Positions 1-7,936 of a stretch of 35,570 bases of DNA are shown piece after piece. Source of the DNA: Alphaproteobacteria bacterium (GTDB lineage: Bacteria > Pseudomonadota > Alphaproteobacteria > JAEULC01); assembly GCA_023150455.1 (NCBI GenBank), contig JAKLKW010000029.1, positions 1 through 35,570 of the forward strand, in the 5' to 3' direction. The translations under genes and the position numbers were made by a program. Below the pieces are notes generated by a model that searched no databases, was not told the DNA's origin, and saw only the letters and a program-made list of their open reading frames with translations. Positions within the stretch are counted from its first letter, which is position 1. The number at the start of each line of letters is the position of its first letter.

Positions 1-795
1 TACTCGGAACCGGAGTCGGGCTCGGACCTCGCGTCCCTGCGCACGAGGGCCGAGCTTCGGGACGGCCATTACGTCGTCAACGGCGTGAAGACCTGGACGA
101 CGCTGGCGCAGCACGCCGACCGCATGTTCTGCCTCGCGCGCACGGCCTCCACGGCCAAGAAGCAGGACGGCATCTCGTTCCTGCTGATCGACATGCACGC
201 GCCGGGGGTCTCGCTCCGGCCGATCGTCACCTTCGACGGGCGGCACGAGATCAACGAGGTCCGGCTCGACGACGTGCGCGTGCCGGCCGCCGACCGCGTC
301 GGGGCCGACGGGCAGGGCTGGACGATCGCCAAATTCCTGCTCGGCTACGAGCGCGTCGGCATCGCCCAGGTCGGCCAGTCGCAGGCCCAGCTCGCGCGCC
401 TCAAGCGCATCGTCAAGGCCGAAGGCCTCGACGATCCGGTGTTCCTCGACCGCATCGCCCAGACGGAGATCGAGCTGCGCGCGCTCGAGATGACGGAGCT
501 GCGCATCGTGACCGCCGAGCAGCAGGGCCGCTCGCCCGGACCGGAGGCGTCGCTCTTGAAGATCAAGGGCACGGAGCTCGCGCAGGCGATCACCGAGCTG
601 CTGGTCGAGGCGATCGGCTACGACGCGCTGCCCGACCGCTGGAAGCTGAACGAGGGCGACAACGCCCCGCCGATCGGCCCCGACTACGCCGATTCCATCG
701 CCCCCTACTACTTCAACTGGCGCAAGACCTCGATCTTCGGCGGCAGCAACGAGATCCAGCGCAACATCATCGCGAAAGCGGTGCTGGGCCTGTAG
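1..795 (+). CDS. Acyl-CoA dehydrogenase, PimC-like large subunit (5' partial)
   Basis: Flavoprotein that would introduce the alpha-beta double bond in an acyl-CoA. The reading frame is open from base 1, so the N-terminus lies outside the window. The visible part starts in the FAD/substrate-binding core (SEPESGSDLASL), continues through the middle beta domain (VNGVKTWTT), and ends with the C-terminal signature IFGGSNEIQRNIIAKAVLGL. That ending and the directly following second dehydrogenase resemble the pimeloyl-CoA dehydrogenase large-subunit (PimC) family, which works with a small subunit in dicarboxylic or odd-chain acyl-CoA oxidation. The substrate is inferred from the pairing only. The next gene starts 18 bp after the stop, so the two are very likely cotranscribed. 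Confidence 0.9.
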   Translation, partial: YSEPESGSDLASLRTRAELRDGHYVVNGVKTWTTLAQHADRMFCLARTASTAKKQDGISFLLIDMHAPGVSLRPIVTFDGRHEINEVRLDDVRVPAADRVGADGQGWTIAKFLLGYERVGIAQVGQSQAQLARLKRIVKAEGLDDPVFLDRIAQTEIELRALEMTELRIVTAEQQGRSPGPEASLLKIKGTELAQAITELLVEAIGYDALPDRWKLNEGDNAPPIGPDYADSIAPYYFNWRKTSIFGGSNEIQRNIIAKAVLGL

Positions 796-813
796 CACCG
801 GAGTAATGGCGCC

Positions 814-1908
814 GTGGATCTGTCGCTGAGCTGGGAGCAGCAGCAGCTCAAGGAGACGCTGGACCGCCTGGTCGCCGAGAAGACGGCAGGCGACTGGCGC
901 GCGCTGTGGCGCAAGCTGGCCGAGCTGGGCGTGCTGGCGCTGCCCCTGTCCGAGGCGGCGGGCGGCGCCGGCGGCACCGCCGTCGACGCCATGGTCGTGA
1001 TGGAGGCACTCGGCCGCGGCGGCGCCGTATCGCCCTATCTCGCCGCCGCCGTGCTGGCCGGCGGCCTGCTGGACGCGGCCGGATCGCCGGCGCAACGCGA
1101 AGCGCTCGGGCCGGCGCTGGCATCGGGCGAAGGCCTCGTGGTGCTGGCGCATGGCGAGCGCGCCGCGCGCTACGACCTCGCGCATGTCGCGACCGGCGCG
1201 ACGCGCCGCGGCGGCGATTGGGTGCTGAACGGCCGCAAGGACGTCGTGCCCTGGGCCGATGCCGCCGGCCGGCTGATCGTGTCGGCGCGCGTCGCCGGCC
1301 CGGCCGCCGACCGCGACGGCATCGCGCTGTTCCTGGTCGATCCGCGCGCCGCCGGCGCGAGCCTGCGTCCCTATCCGACCGTCGACGGGCACCGGGCCGC
1401 CGACCTGATGCTGGAAGGCGTGGTCGTCTCCGAAAGCGACGCGATGGGCGAGCCGGGCCGCGCGCTGCCGGCGATCGAGCGCGCGGTCGACCGCGCCGTC
1501 GCCGCGGCCTCGGCCGAGGCGCTCGGCGCCATGGCGGCGCTCTACGAAATGACGCTCGCCTACGCCAAGACGCGGCGCCAGTTCGGCCAGACGATCGGCC
1601 AGTTCCAGGTCGTGCAGCACCGCCTGGTCGACATGTTCGTCGCGGTCGAGATGGCGCGCTCGATGGCCGCGCTGGCGGCGCTCGCCGCCGACCGTGCCGA
1701 TCCGGCCGAGCGCGCGCGCGACGTCTCGGCCGCCAAGGCGCAGATCGCGCGCGCCGCGCGCTTCGTCGCGCAGCAAGCCGTGCAGCTGCACGGCGCCGTC
1801 GGCATGACCGACGAATACCCGGTCGGCCGCTACTTCAAGCGCCTGACGGTGCTGGAGACGCTGTTCGGCGACGCCGATTTCCACCGGCGGCGGTTCGCCG
1901 CTTCGTAG
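814..1908 (+). CDS. Acyl-CoA dehydrogenase, PimD-like small subunit
   Basis: A 364-residue acyl-CoA dehydrogenase. It has the N-terminal helical domain (LSLSWEQQQLKETLDRL), a middle beta domain, and the C-terminal helical domain with KTRRQFGQTIGQFQVVQHR, QQAVQLHGAVGMTDEYPVGR and the ending LETLFGDADFHRRR. The pattern fits the small subunit (PimD-type) of two-component pimeloyl-CoA dehydrogenases. The start is a GTG at 814; an ATG at 806 is out of frame. It is slightly shorter than typical family members (about 380 aa) in the first helical region. It follows the large-subunit-like gene by 18 bp and probably forms a heteromeric enzyme with it (inference). A 42-bp near-copy of its 3' end lies at 4043-4084. 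Confidence 0.93.
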   Translation: MDLSLSWEQQQLKETLDRLVAEKTAGDWRALWRKLAELGVLALPLSEAAGGAGGTAVDAMVVMEALGRGGAVSPYLAAAVLAGGLLDAAGSPAQREALGPALASGEGLVVLAHGERAARYDLAHVATGATRRGGDWVLNGRKDVVPWADAAGRLIVSARVAGPAADRDGIALFLVDPRAAGASLRPYPTVDGHRAADLMLEGVVVSESDAMGEPGRALPAIERAVDRAVAAASAEALGAMAALYEMTLAYAKTRRQFGQTIGQFQVVQHRLVDMFVAVEMARSMAALAALAADRADPAERARDVSAAKAQIARAARFVAQQAVQLHGAVGMTDEYPVGRYFKRLTVLETLFGDADFHRRRFAAS

Positions 1909-1909
1909 A

Positions 1910-1966
1910 GCGCCCTTCGACTCCACGACGAGTCCCGGTTCCGGCCCCGAGCCGGTCGAAGGGTGC
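1910..1966 (+). repeat. REP-like palindrome / possible terminator
   Basis: Two bases after the dehydrogenase stop there is a long imperfect hairpin. The outer stem GCGCCCTTCGAC (1910-1921) pairs with GTCGAAGGGTGC (1955-1966) with one G-U pair. A weaker nested stem in the loop pairs CGGTTC with GAGCCG. The CCTTCGA/TCGAAGG ends resemble dispersed intergenic REP-type palindromes of proteobacteria. There is no T-tract, so a terminator role is possible but not shown. Only one copy was seen in this window. Confidence 0.5.
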
Positions 1967-2101
1967 GCGCAATTAACGGAAAATTCACGCGACATACGCA
2001 ATATTTCGTAAACCGAAGATAAATGCCGCCGAATCGCTCTCGGGAAACGCGCACGACAAAGGAACCAATTCGCGGCGGCGAGAAGACAGGGCGCTCTCAT
2101 C

Positions 2102-4024
<1,923 letters not shown>

Positions 4025-4042
4025 CCGAAGCCGGCGGGGGCC

Positions 4043-4084
4043 GGAGACGTTGTCCGGCGAGGCCGGCGTCCACCGGCGGCGGTT
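4043..4084 (+). pseudogene. Relic of an acyl-CoA dehydrogenase 3' end
   Basis: These 42 bases match 1854-1895, the 3' end of the acyl-CoA dehydrogenase at 814-1908, at 36 of 42 positions without gaps. Translated in the matching frame, the relic reads ETLSGEAGVHRRR against ETLFGDADFHRRR. The substitutions are scattered, as expected of a diverged paralogue rather than a recent copy. No further dehydrogenase sequence is recognisable on either side. It lies between the kinase stop and the end of the convergent hydrolase gene. Confidence 0.5.
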
Positions 4085-4098
4085 AAGGGTGAGCCCGC

Positions 4099-5034
4099 TC
4101 AGTTCGGCGGGATCGCGCCCGTGCGCTCGACGATCATCTTGTAGTGCTCGGGCCGGCGGTGCTTGGCGAAGTTGAAGGTCGTCTCCTTGTACGACCTGCC
4201 GAGATCGAGGTCGCAGCGCGCGACCACCAGCTCGTCCTGGTTGGTCGAGGCGCGCGCGACGATCTCGCCCGTGGGCGCGACGATGACGCTGCCGGCGATC
4301 TGGTCGACGCCTTCCTCGACGCCGGCCTTGGCCACGCCGATCACCCAGGTGGCGTTCTGGTAGGCGCCCGCCTGCATGCTGATCTCGTTGTGGAACTGGC
4401 CGAGACGGTCGTGCTCGGGCGTCAAGGGATGATGCACCGGCGTGTTGTAGCCGCAGAAGATCATCTCGACGTCCTGCAGGCCCAGCACGCGGTAGCTCTC
4501 GGACCAGCGCCGGTCGTTGCAGATCATCGTGCCGACCACGCCGCCGAACGCGCGCCAGGCGCGGAAGCCCAGGTCGCCGACCTCGAAGTAGCGCTTCTCC
4601 AGGTTCTGGAACGGCGCGCCGGGCCGGTTCTCCTGGTAGCCGGGCAGGTGCACCTTGCGGTACTTGCCGACGATCTCGCCCTTCTGGTCGACCACGATCG
4701 CCGTGTTGAAGCGCCGCTTGCGCCCGGTCGAGAAATCCAGCTCGCAGTAGCCGAGATGGAAGCCGATGCCGAGCTTCCTGGCCTCGTCGAACAGCGGCTG
4801 CGTCTCCTTCGACGGCATCTCGCGCTCGAACCACTGGTCGAGCTCGGCCTCGTCCGCGATGTACCAGTGCGGGAAGAATGCGGTCAGCGCCGCTTCGGGA
4901 TAGACGATCACTTGCGCGCCCATCGACTTCGCCTCGCGCATGAGCTGGATCAGGCGGCGGACGGCGTCGGTGCGCGTTTCGCTGCGCTGGATCGGGCCCA
5001 TCTGTGCGGCGGCGACGGTGACGATGCGGGACAT
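4099..5034 (-). CDS. N-carbamoyl-D-amino-acid hydrolase (nitrilase superfamily)
   Basis: A 311-residue cytosolic C-N hydrolase, the length of characterised D-carbamoylases (about 304 aa). It would hydrolyse N-carbamoyl-D-amino acids to D-amino acid, CO2 and ammonia. The nitrilase triad falls at Glu47 (VIVYPEAALT), Lys127 (GKYRKVHLPG) and Cys172 (GTMICNDRRW), the same numbering as in the Agrobacterium enzyme. Other family hallmarks are EKRYFEVGDLGF, CGYNTPVHHP, SMQAGAYQNATW and the C-terminal FNFAKHRRPEHY. The ATG at 5034 is chosen because the family N-terminus (MSRIVTVAAAQMGPIQR) begins there; the open frame upstream has no homology. It diverges from the D-amino-acid deaminase gene across 79 bp. 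No hydantoinase or racemase gene is visible, so the source of the carbamoyl substrate is unknown. A related carbamoyl amide substrate remains possible. Confidence 0.88.
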   Translation of the reverse strand: MSRIVTVAAAQMGPIQRSETRTDAVRRLIQLMREAKSMGAQVIVYPEAALTAFFPHWYIADEAELDQWFEREMPSKETQPLFDEARKLGIGFHLGYCELDFSTGRKRRFNTAIVVDQKGEIVGKYRKVHLPGYQENRPGAPFQNLEKRYFEVGDLGFRAWRAFGGVVGTMICNDRRWSESYRVLGLQDVEMIFCGYNTPVHHPLTPEHDRLGQFHNEISMQAGAYQNATWVIGVAKAGVEEGVDQIAGSVIVAPTGEIVARASTNQDELVVARCDLDLGRSYKETTFNFAKHRRPEHYKMIVERTGAIPPN

Positions 5035-5113
5035 GGACGGCTCCGGTAGGGCGTGGCTTCGGAAAGACGCTATCATGGCACGGGACGGACGCGAAACGAG
5101 GGGAGGAACCGTG

Positions 5114-6397
5114 ATGATCGAGCTCGGCGAATTGCGCGCCATCGAGCTGGACGACCGCACCAAGGGTTTTCCGGGCGGGATCGGCGCGTTGGCGCTGGGC
5201 GAGGTCGGCAAGCGCGGCTGGAACCTGCTGCGCGAGGACGTGCCGCTGCCGGCGGCGGTGCTCAAGCGCTCGGCGCTCGAGCACAACAGCCGGTGGATGC
5301 GCGAGTTCCTGAAGCTGACCCACGCCTCGATCGCGCCGCACGGCAAGACGCCGATGAGCCCGCAGCTCTTCGACCTGCAGCTCGAGGACGGGGCCTGGGC
5401 GATCACGCTGGCCACCATCCAGCAGATCCAGGTGGCGCGGCATTACGGCATCAGGCGCATCCTGCTGGCCAACCAGCTGGTCGGCCGCCAGGCGGTCCGC
5501 TACGTGCTGGACGAGCTGAAGCGCGACCCGGAATTCGACTTCTATTGCCTGGTCGACTCCGCCGAGGGCGCGGCGCTGCTGGCGGAAGCCGCGCGCGCGG
5601 CCGGCATCGGGCGGCCGTTGCAGGTGCTGCTGGAAGGCGGCACGCCGGGCGGCCGCACCGGCGCGCGGGACCTGGAAACGGCCATGGCCGTGGCGCGGGC
5701 GGTGAAGGCGGCGGCGCCGCATCTGGCGCTGCGCGGCGTCGAAGGCTTCGAGGGCCTGCTGCCCGGCGCCGATCCGGTGCGCGGCTTCCTCGATTTCCTG
5801 ACCCGGATCGCGCGCCGGGCCGAGGCCGAGGGCCTGTTCGCCGAGGGCGAGGTGATCCTGTCGGCCGGCGGCAGCGCCTATTTCGACCTGGTGACCCAGT
5901 GCTTCGGCGCGGCCGGGCTCAAGCGGCCGACGCGCGTGGTCACGCGCAGCGGCTGCTACATCGCGCACGATTCGGCGCTCTACACCGGCTTCATCGCCGA
6001 TATGATGAAGCGCTCGCCGGAGCTCGCGAAGCTCGGACCGGGCTTGAAGCCGGCGCTCGAGGTCTGGGCCTATGTGCAGTCGCGGCCCGAGCCCGAGAAG
6101 TGCCTGCTGACGATGGGCCGGCGCGACGTCGGCACCGACGCGCACAACCCGGTGCCCGCGCGCTGGTTCCGCCCCGGCCGCCACAACGGCCCGCAGGCGA
6201 TCACCGGCAAGAACGAGGTCACCGGCCTCAACGACCAGCACACGCATATGCGCATCGAGGCGTCCTCGCCGCTCGCCGTCGGCGACATGGTCGCCTTCGG
6301 CGTGTCGCATCCCTGCACCACGTTCGACAAGTGGCAGCTGCTCTACGTCGTGGACGACGACTACGGCATCGTCGACGCGGTCAGGACCTTCTTCTAG
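5114..6397 (+). CDS. PLP-dependent D-amino-acid deaminase (D-serine dehydratase-like, alanine racemase fold)
   Basis: A 427-residue fold-type III PLP enzyme. The N-terminal alanine-racemase-type barrel carries the Schiff-base lysine K78 in IAPHGKTPMSPQL. The C-terminal D-serine-dehydratase-like domain carries the metal-binding pair H399 and C401 in GVSHPCTTFDKW, which in that family holds a catalytic zinc. Predicted reaction: dehydration or deamination of a D-hydroxy amino acid (D-serine or D-threonine type) to a 2-oxo acid and ammonia; specificity cannot be read from sequence. The start is ATG 5114, or GTG 5111 immediately before it, because a strong Shine-Dalgarno sequence (GAGGGGAGG) sits just upstream. 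An in-frame ATG at 5075 is less likely. The divergent neighbour makes D-amino acids from carbamoyl precursors, so the pair may form a short catabolic route. Confidence 0.87.
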   Translation: MIELGELRAIELDDRTKGFPGGIGALALGEVGKRGWNLLREDVPLPAAVLKRSALEHNSRWMREFLKLTHASIAPHGKTPMSPQLFDLQLEDGAWAITLATIQQIQVARHYGIRRILLANQLVGRQAVRYVLDELKRDPEFDFYCLVDSAEGAALLAEAARAAGIGRPLQVLLEGGTPGGRTGARDLETAMAVARAVKAAAPHLALRGVEGFEGLLPGADPVRGFLDFLTRIARRAEAEGLFAEGEVILSAGGSAYFDLVTQCFGAAGLKRPTRVVTRSGCYIAHDSALYTGFIADMMKRSPELAKLGPGLKPALEVWAYVQSRPEPEKCLLTMGRRDVGTDAHNPVPARWFRPGRHNGPQAITGKNEVTGLNDQHTHMRIEASSPLAVGDMVAFGVSHPCTTFDKWQLLYVVDDDYGIVDAVRTFF

Positions 6398-6434
6398 GGC
6401 GGTTCGGGGGCGTGCGCCGCGTCACAGCGGCAGG

Positions 6435-6483
6435 GTGATGTAGATCACAGCCCGGCGGCGGAGAGGGACCTATAAGAGGGGTC
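6435..6483 (+). promoter_or_regulatory. CRP/FNR-family site with -10 box in class II geometry
   Basis: GTGATGTAGATCAC (6435-6448) is a perfect dyad, GTGA-N6-TCAC. With one flanking base each side it matches the CRP consensus core TGTGATCTAGATCACA at 14 of 16 positions, and also resembles an FNR box. A good -10 hexamer, TATAAG, lies at 6471-6476, predicting a start near 6483. The dyad centre is then exactly 41.5 bp upstream, the canonical class II activator position. No protein gene starts downstream on this strand, so the promoter probably drives the RNA at 6483-6563. Which regulator binds cannot be decided from the sequence. Confidence 0.6.
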
Positions 6484-6563
6484 GACAGCGCGAGAGCGTT
6501 GTTTCATTCCCTCCCAGTTCCCCTCTCCCTGGGCCGTCCGGACAACCGGGCGGCCCCCTCTTC
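6483..6563 (+). ncRNA. Candidate trans-acting small RNA with anti-Shine-Dalgarno region
   Basis: About 80 nt lie between the promoter at 6435-6483 and the end of the convergent PilZ gene. The predicted 5' end folds into an 8-bp hairpin with a GAGA (GNRA) tetraloop (stem 6484-6491 with 6496-6503, including two G-U pairs). An unpaired CU-rich linker follows (about 6504-6530) with CCCTCCC and CCCCTCTCCC, which are complementary to Shine-Dalgarno sequences. The 3' end is an 11-bp GC-rich hairpin (6531-6556) followed by CCCTCTTC. Promoter, 5' cap hairpin, anti-SD linker and terminator-like hairpin together are the usual design of alphaproteobacterial trans-encoded sRNAs such as the anti-SD families. 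I do not recognise a specific Rfam family. The U-tract is poor, so the 3' end is approximate. Confidence 0.5.
6531..6556 (+). terminator. 11-bp GC-rich hairpin (sRNA 3' end and/or PilZ gene terminator)
   Basis: GGGCCGTCCGG (6531-6541) pairs along its full length with CCGGGCGGCCC (6546-6556), with one T-G pair, around an ACAA loop. On the plus strand it is followed by the pyrimidine run CCCTCTTC. On the minus strand there is no T-run. It lies 5 bp beyond the stop of the minus-strand PilZ gene and may serve both directions. Confidence 0.55.
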
Positions 6564-7035
6564 ATGGGGACGAGCGGGAACGCTCCTTCGTCGGCAGCAC
6601 GATGCGATCGGCGGTGAGCTTGGCCGTGGGCAGGGCGGTGGCGAAGATCTCGCTGATCCTCTTCGGGTCGCCGACGAAGTTGACGCCCGCGCTGCGGCCG
6701 TCGCTCCACACCAGCGTGGCGGGGAACTCGCCGAAACGGTCGACCGTCAGGTTGAAATCCGCCGGCAGGTCGACATGCGCGAAGACGCGCAGCTTCGCGC
6801 CGGCGGCCGAGATGTTGAGGATCACGCATTCGACCGGCTTGGGCGCGATCTGGATGCGGCCGGTCCATACGACGGTGAAGCGCGGATGATCGCGGCGGTC
6901 GGGCTCCACGCCGCGCGGAACGGCACGACGGTCTTCCGGCCGCATGGGCGGCTGGTCGATTCCGGGCCGGTTGTCGGCGTCGATCTCGCGTTCGAAGGCC
7001 GAAGGGCTGGTCATCCTGGCGCCGTCTTGTCGCAT
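6562..7035 (-). CDS. PilZ-domain protein (cyclic-di-GMP binding)
   Basis: A 157-residue soluble protein. A charged, probably disordered N-terminus (about 1-45) is followed by a single PilZ domain. Both c-di-GMP contact motifs are present: RxxxR at R48-R52 (RDHPR) and N74-x-S76-xx-G79 (NISAAG). The expected beta-barrel strands follow (VVWTGRIQI, AKLRVFAHVDLP, FPATLVWSDGRSAGVNF). The start is ATG 7035, preceded at a good distance by GAGAGGGG; a GTG at 7071 would add 12 residues without a ribosome site. Standalone PilZ proteins act as c-di-GMP receptors for motility, exopolysaccharide or cell-cycle outputs; the target here is unknown. It is transcribed alone, with GANTC sites about 80-130 bp upstream of its start. 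Confidence 0.88.
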   Translation of the reverse strand: MRQDGARMTSPSAFEREIDADNRPGIDQPPMRPEDRRAVPRGVEPDRRDHPRFTVVWTGRIQIAPKPVECVILNISAAGAKLRVFAHVDLPADFNLTVDRFGEFPATLVWSDGRSAGVNFVGDPKRISEIFATALPTAKLTADRIVLPTKERSRSSP

Positions 7036-7114
7036 CGTGCAGACCCCTCTCGCGGCAGCCGCACTTGCCACCTAACCTAGGCCCCGAAGTTTAATCAACC
7101 CCTAATGTGGTTGT

Positions 7115-7164
7115 GAATCAGGAGGAAAGTTCATCAGCAATTGAGTCAATTCTGTTGCTGAATC
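7115..7164. promoter_or_regulatory. Cluster of three GANTC sites and an inverted repeat
   Basis: An unusually AT-rich stretch between the PilZ gene and the glycine-zipper gene holds GAATC (7115-7119), GAGTC (7143-7147) and GAATC (7160-7164). The middle site sits inside a perfect inverted repeat, TCAGCAA (7134-7140) with TTGCTGA (7155-7161). GANTC is the target of the alphaproteobacterial CcrM methylase, and clusters in promoters often mark cell-cycle control. The likely beneficiary is the leftward PilZ gene. Confidence 0.35.
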
Positions 7165-7178
7165 AGGGGGATGCAAGA

Positions 7179-7205
7179 CCCGGCGGAACCGCTGGTTCCG
7201 CCGGG
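7179..7205 (-). terminator. Rho-independent-like terminator of the glycine-zipper gene
   Basis: A perfect 12-bp stem, CCCGGCGGAACC (7179-7190) with GGTTCCGCCGGG (7194-7205), and a 3-nt loop. On the minus strand it lies 33 bp after the stop of the gene at 7239-7742 and is followed by TCTTGC, a short imperfect T-tract. Confidence 0.6.
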
Positions 7206-7238
7206 GCCGGGGCTTGCGCCGCTCGGCGGGGGCCCGAA

Positions 7239-7742
7239 TCAGTTCACGATCTTCCAGGTTCCGTCGGGCTGCAGGCAGGCCGTGCCCGTGGTCTCCCGGC
7301 GCCGGCCGTCGATCCGGATCGTGCCGTTGTACCGCCGGCAATGGACCTGGCCGTAGCCGGGCTGGACATAGGCCGTGGTCTGGTAGGCATAGGGATCGGT
7401 CGCCACCGGCTGGTAGGTGACCGGCGGTTGATAAGCCGGCACCTGGTACACCGGAGGCGGCGGCGCGTAGCCGGTATAGGCCGGCTGCTCGTTGCCGAAG
7501 ATGCCGTTGCCGTTGATCTGGCTCGACAGCAGGGCGCCCGCGGCCAGGCCCAGGATGCCGCCGATCGCGGCGCCCTTGCCGTTGCCGAAGGCGTAGCCCG
7601 CGCCGGCGCCCGCGGCGCCGCCCAACAGGCTGCCGATCAGCAGGTTGTCCTGGCCGGCGCGGCTCTCACCGGCGCCCGCGGCGAGGAGGCCGAAGGACAG
7701 CGTGGCGACGGCGGCGATCTTGGTCAGCTTGCTCGTGATCAT
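7239..7742 (-). CDS. Exported glycine-zipper surface protein (17-kDa-antigen-like)
   Basis: A 167-residue predicted envelope protein. An N-terminal signal sequence (about 1-29, ending AGESRAG) is followed by a glycine-zipper segment (about 36-72: IGSLLGGAAGAGAGYAFG and GAAIGGILGLAAGALL). A Pro/Tyr-rich linker (about 88-130) leads to a C-terminal domain with two cysteines, C135 and C156, around RRYNGTIRIDGRRRETTGTA. That C-terminal pattern resembles surface antigens of the rickettsial 17-kDa type. The first mature residues contain no lipobox cysteine, so it is probably not a lipoprotein. The ATG at 7742 has AAGGAG upstream. Proteins of this type sit in or at the outer membrane; a specific role is not known. 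Confidence 0.82.
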   Translation of the reverse strand: MITSKLTKIAAVATLSFGLLAAGAGESRAGQDNLLIGSLLGGAAGAGAGYAFGNGKGAAIGGILGLAAGALLSSQINGNGIFGNEQPAYTGYAPPPPVYQVPAYQPPVTYQPVATDPYAYQTTAYVQPGYGQVHCRRYNGTIRIDGRRRETTGTACLQPDGTWKIVN

Positions 7743-7936
7743 GGTCGTCTCTCCTTGCCCTCGATTGGGGCCTCTTGCTGGGCCGCTTCAGGGCCCGCGG
7801 CGCCGGGCTGTTCGTGCGCCAGTTGCCGGGGACGATAAGGTTCCGCGGGTGAATGCCGGCTGAATGCCGCCGGCTCGACACCGGCATTCCCGGCATGCGA
7901 ACTTGCCGCGCAGGATTCGCGGGGGAGCAACGTGAG

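Noticed and set aside
2062-2090. A second ECF promoter (GGAAC) in front of the histidine kinase
   Set aside because: GGAAC is present, but no CGTT-like -10 element follows at 16-17 bp.
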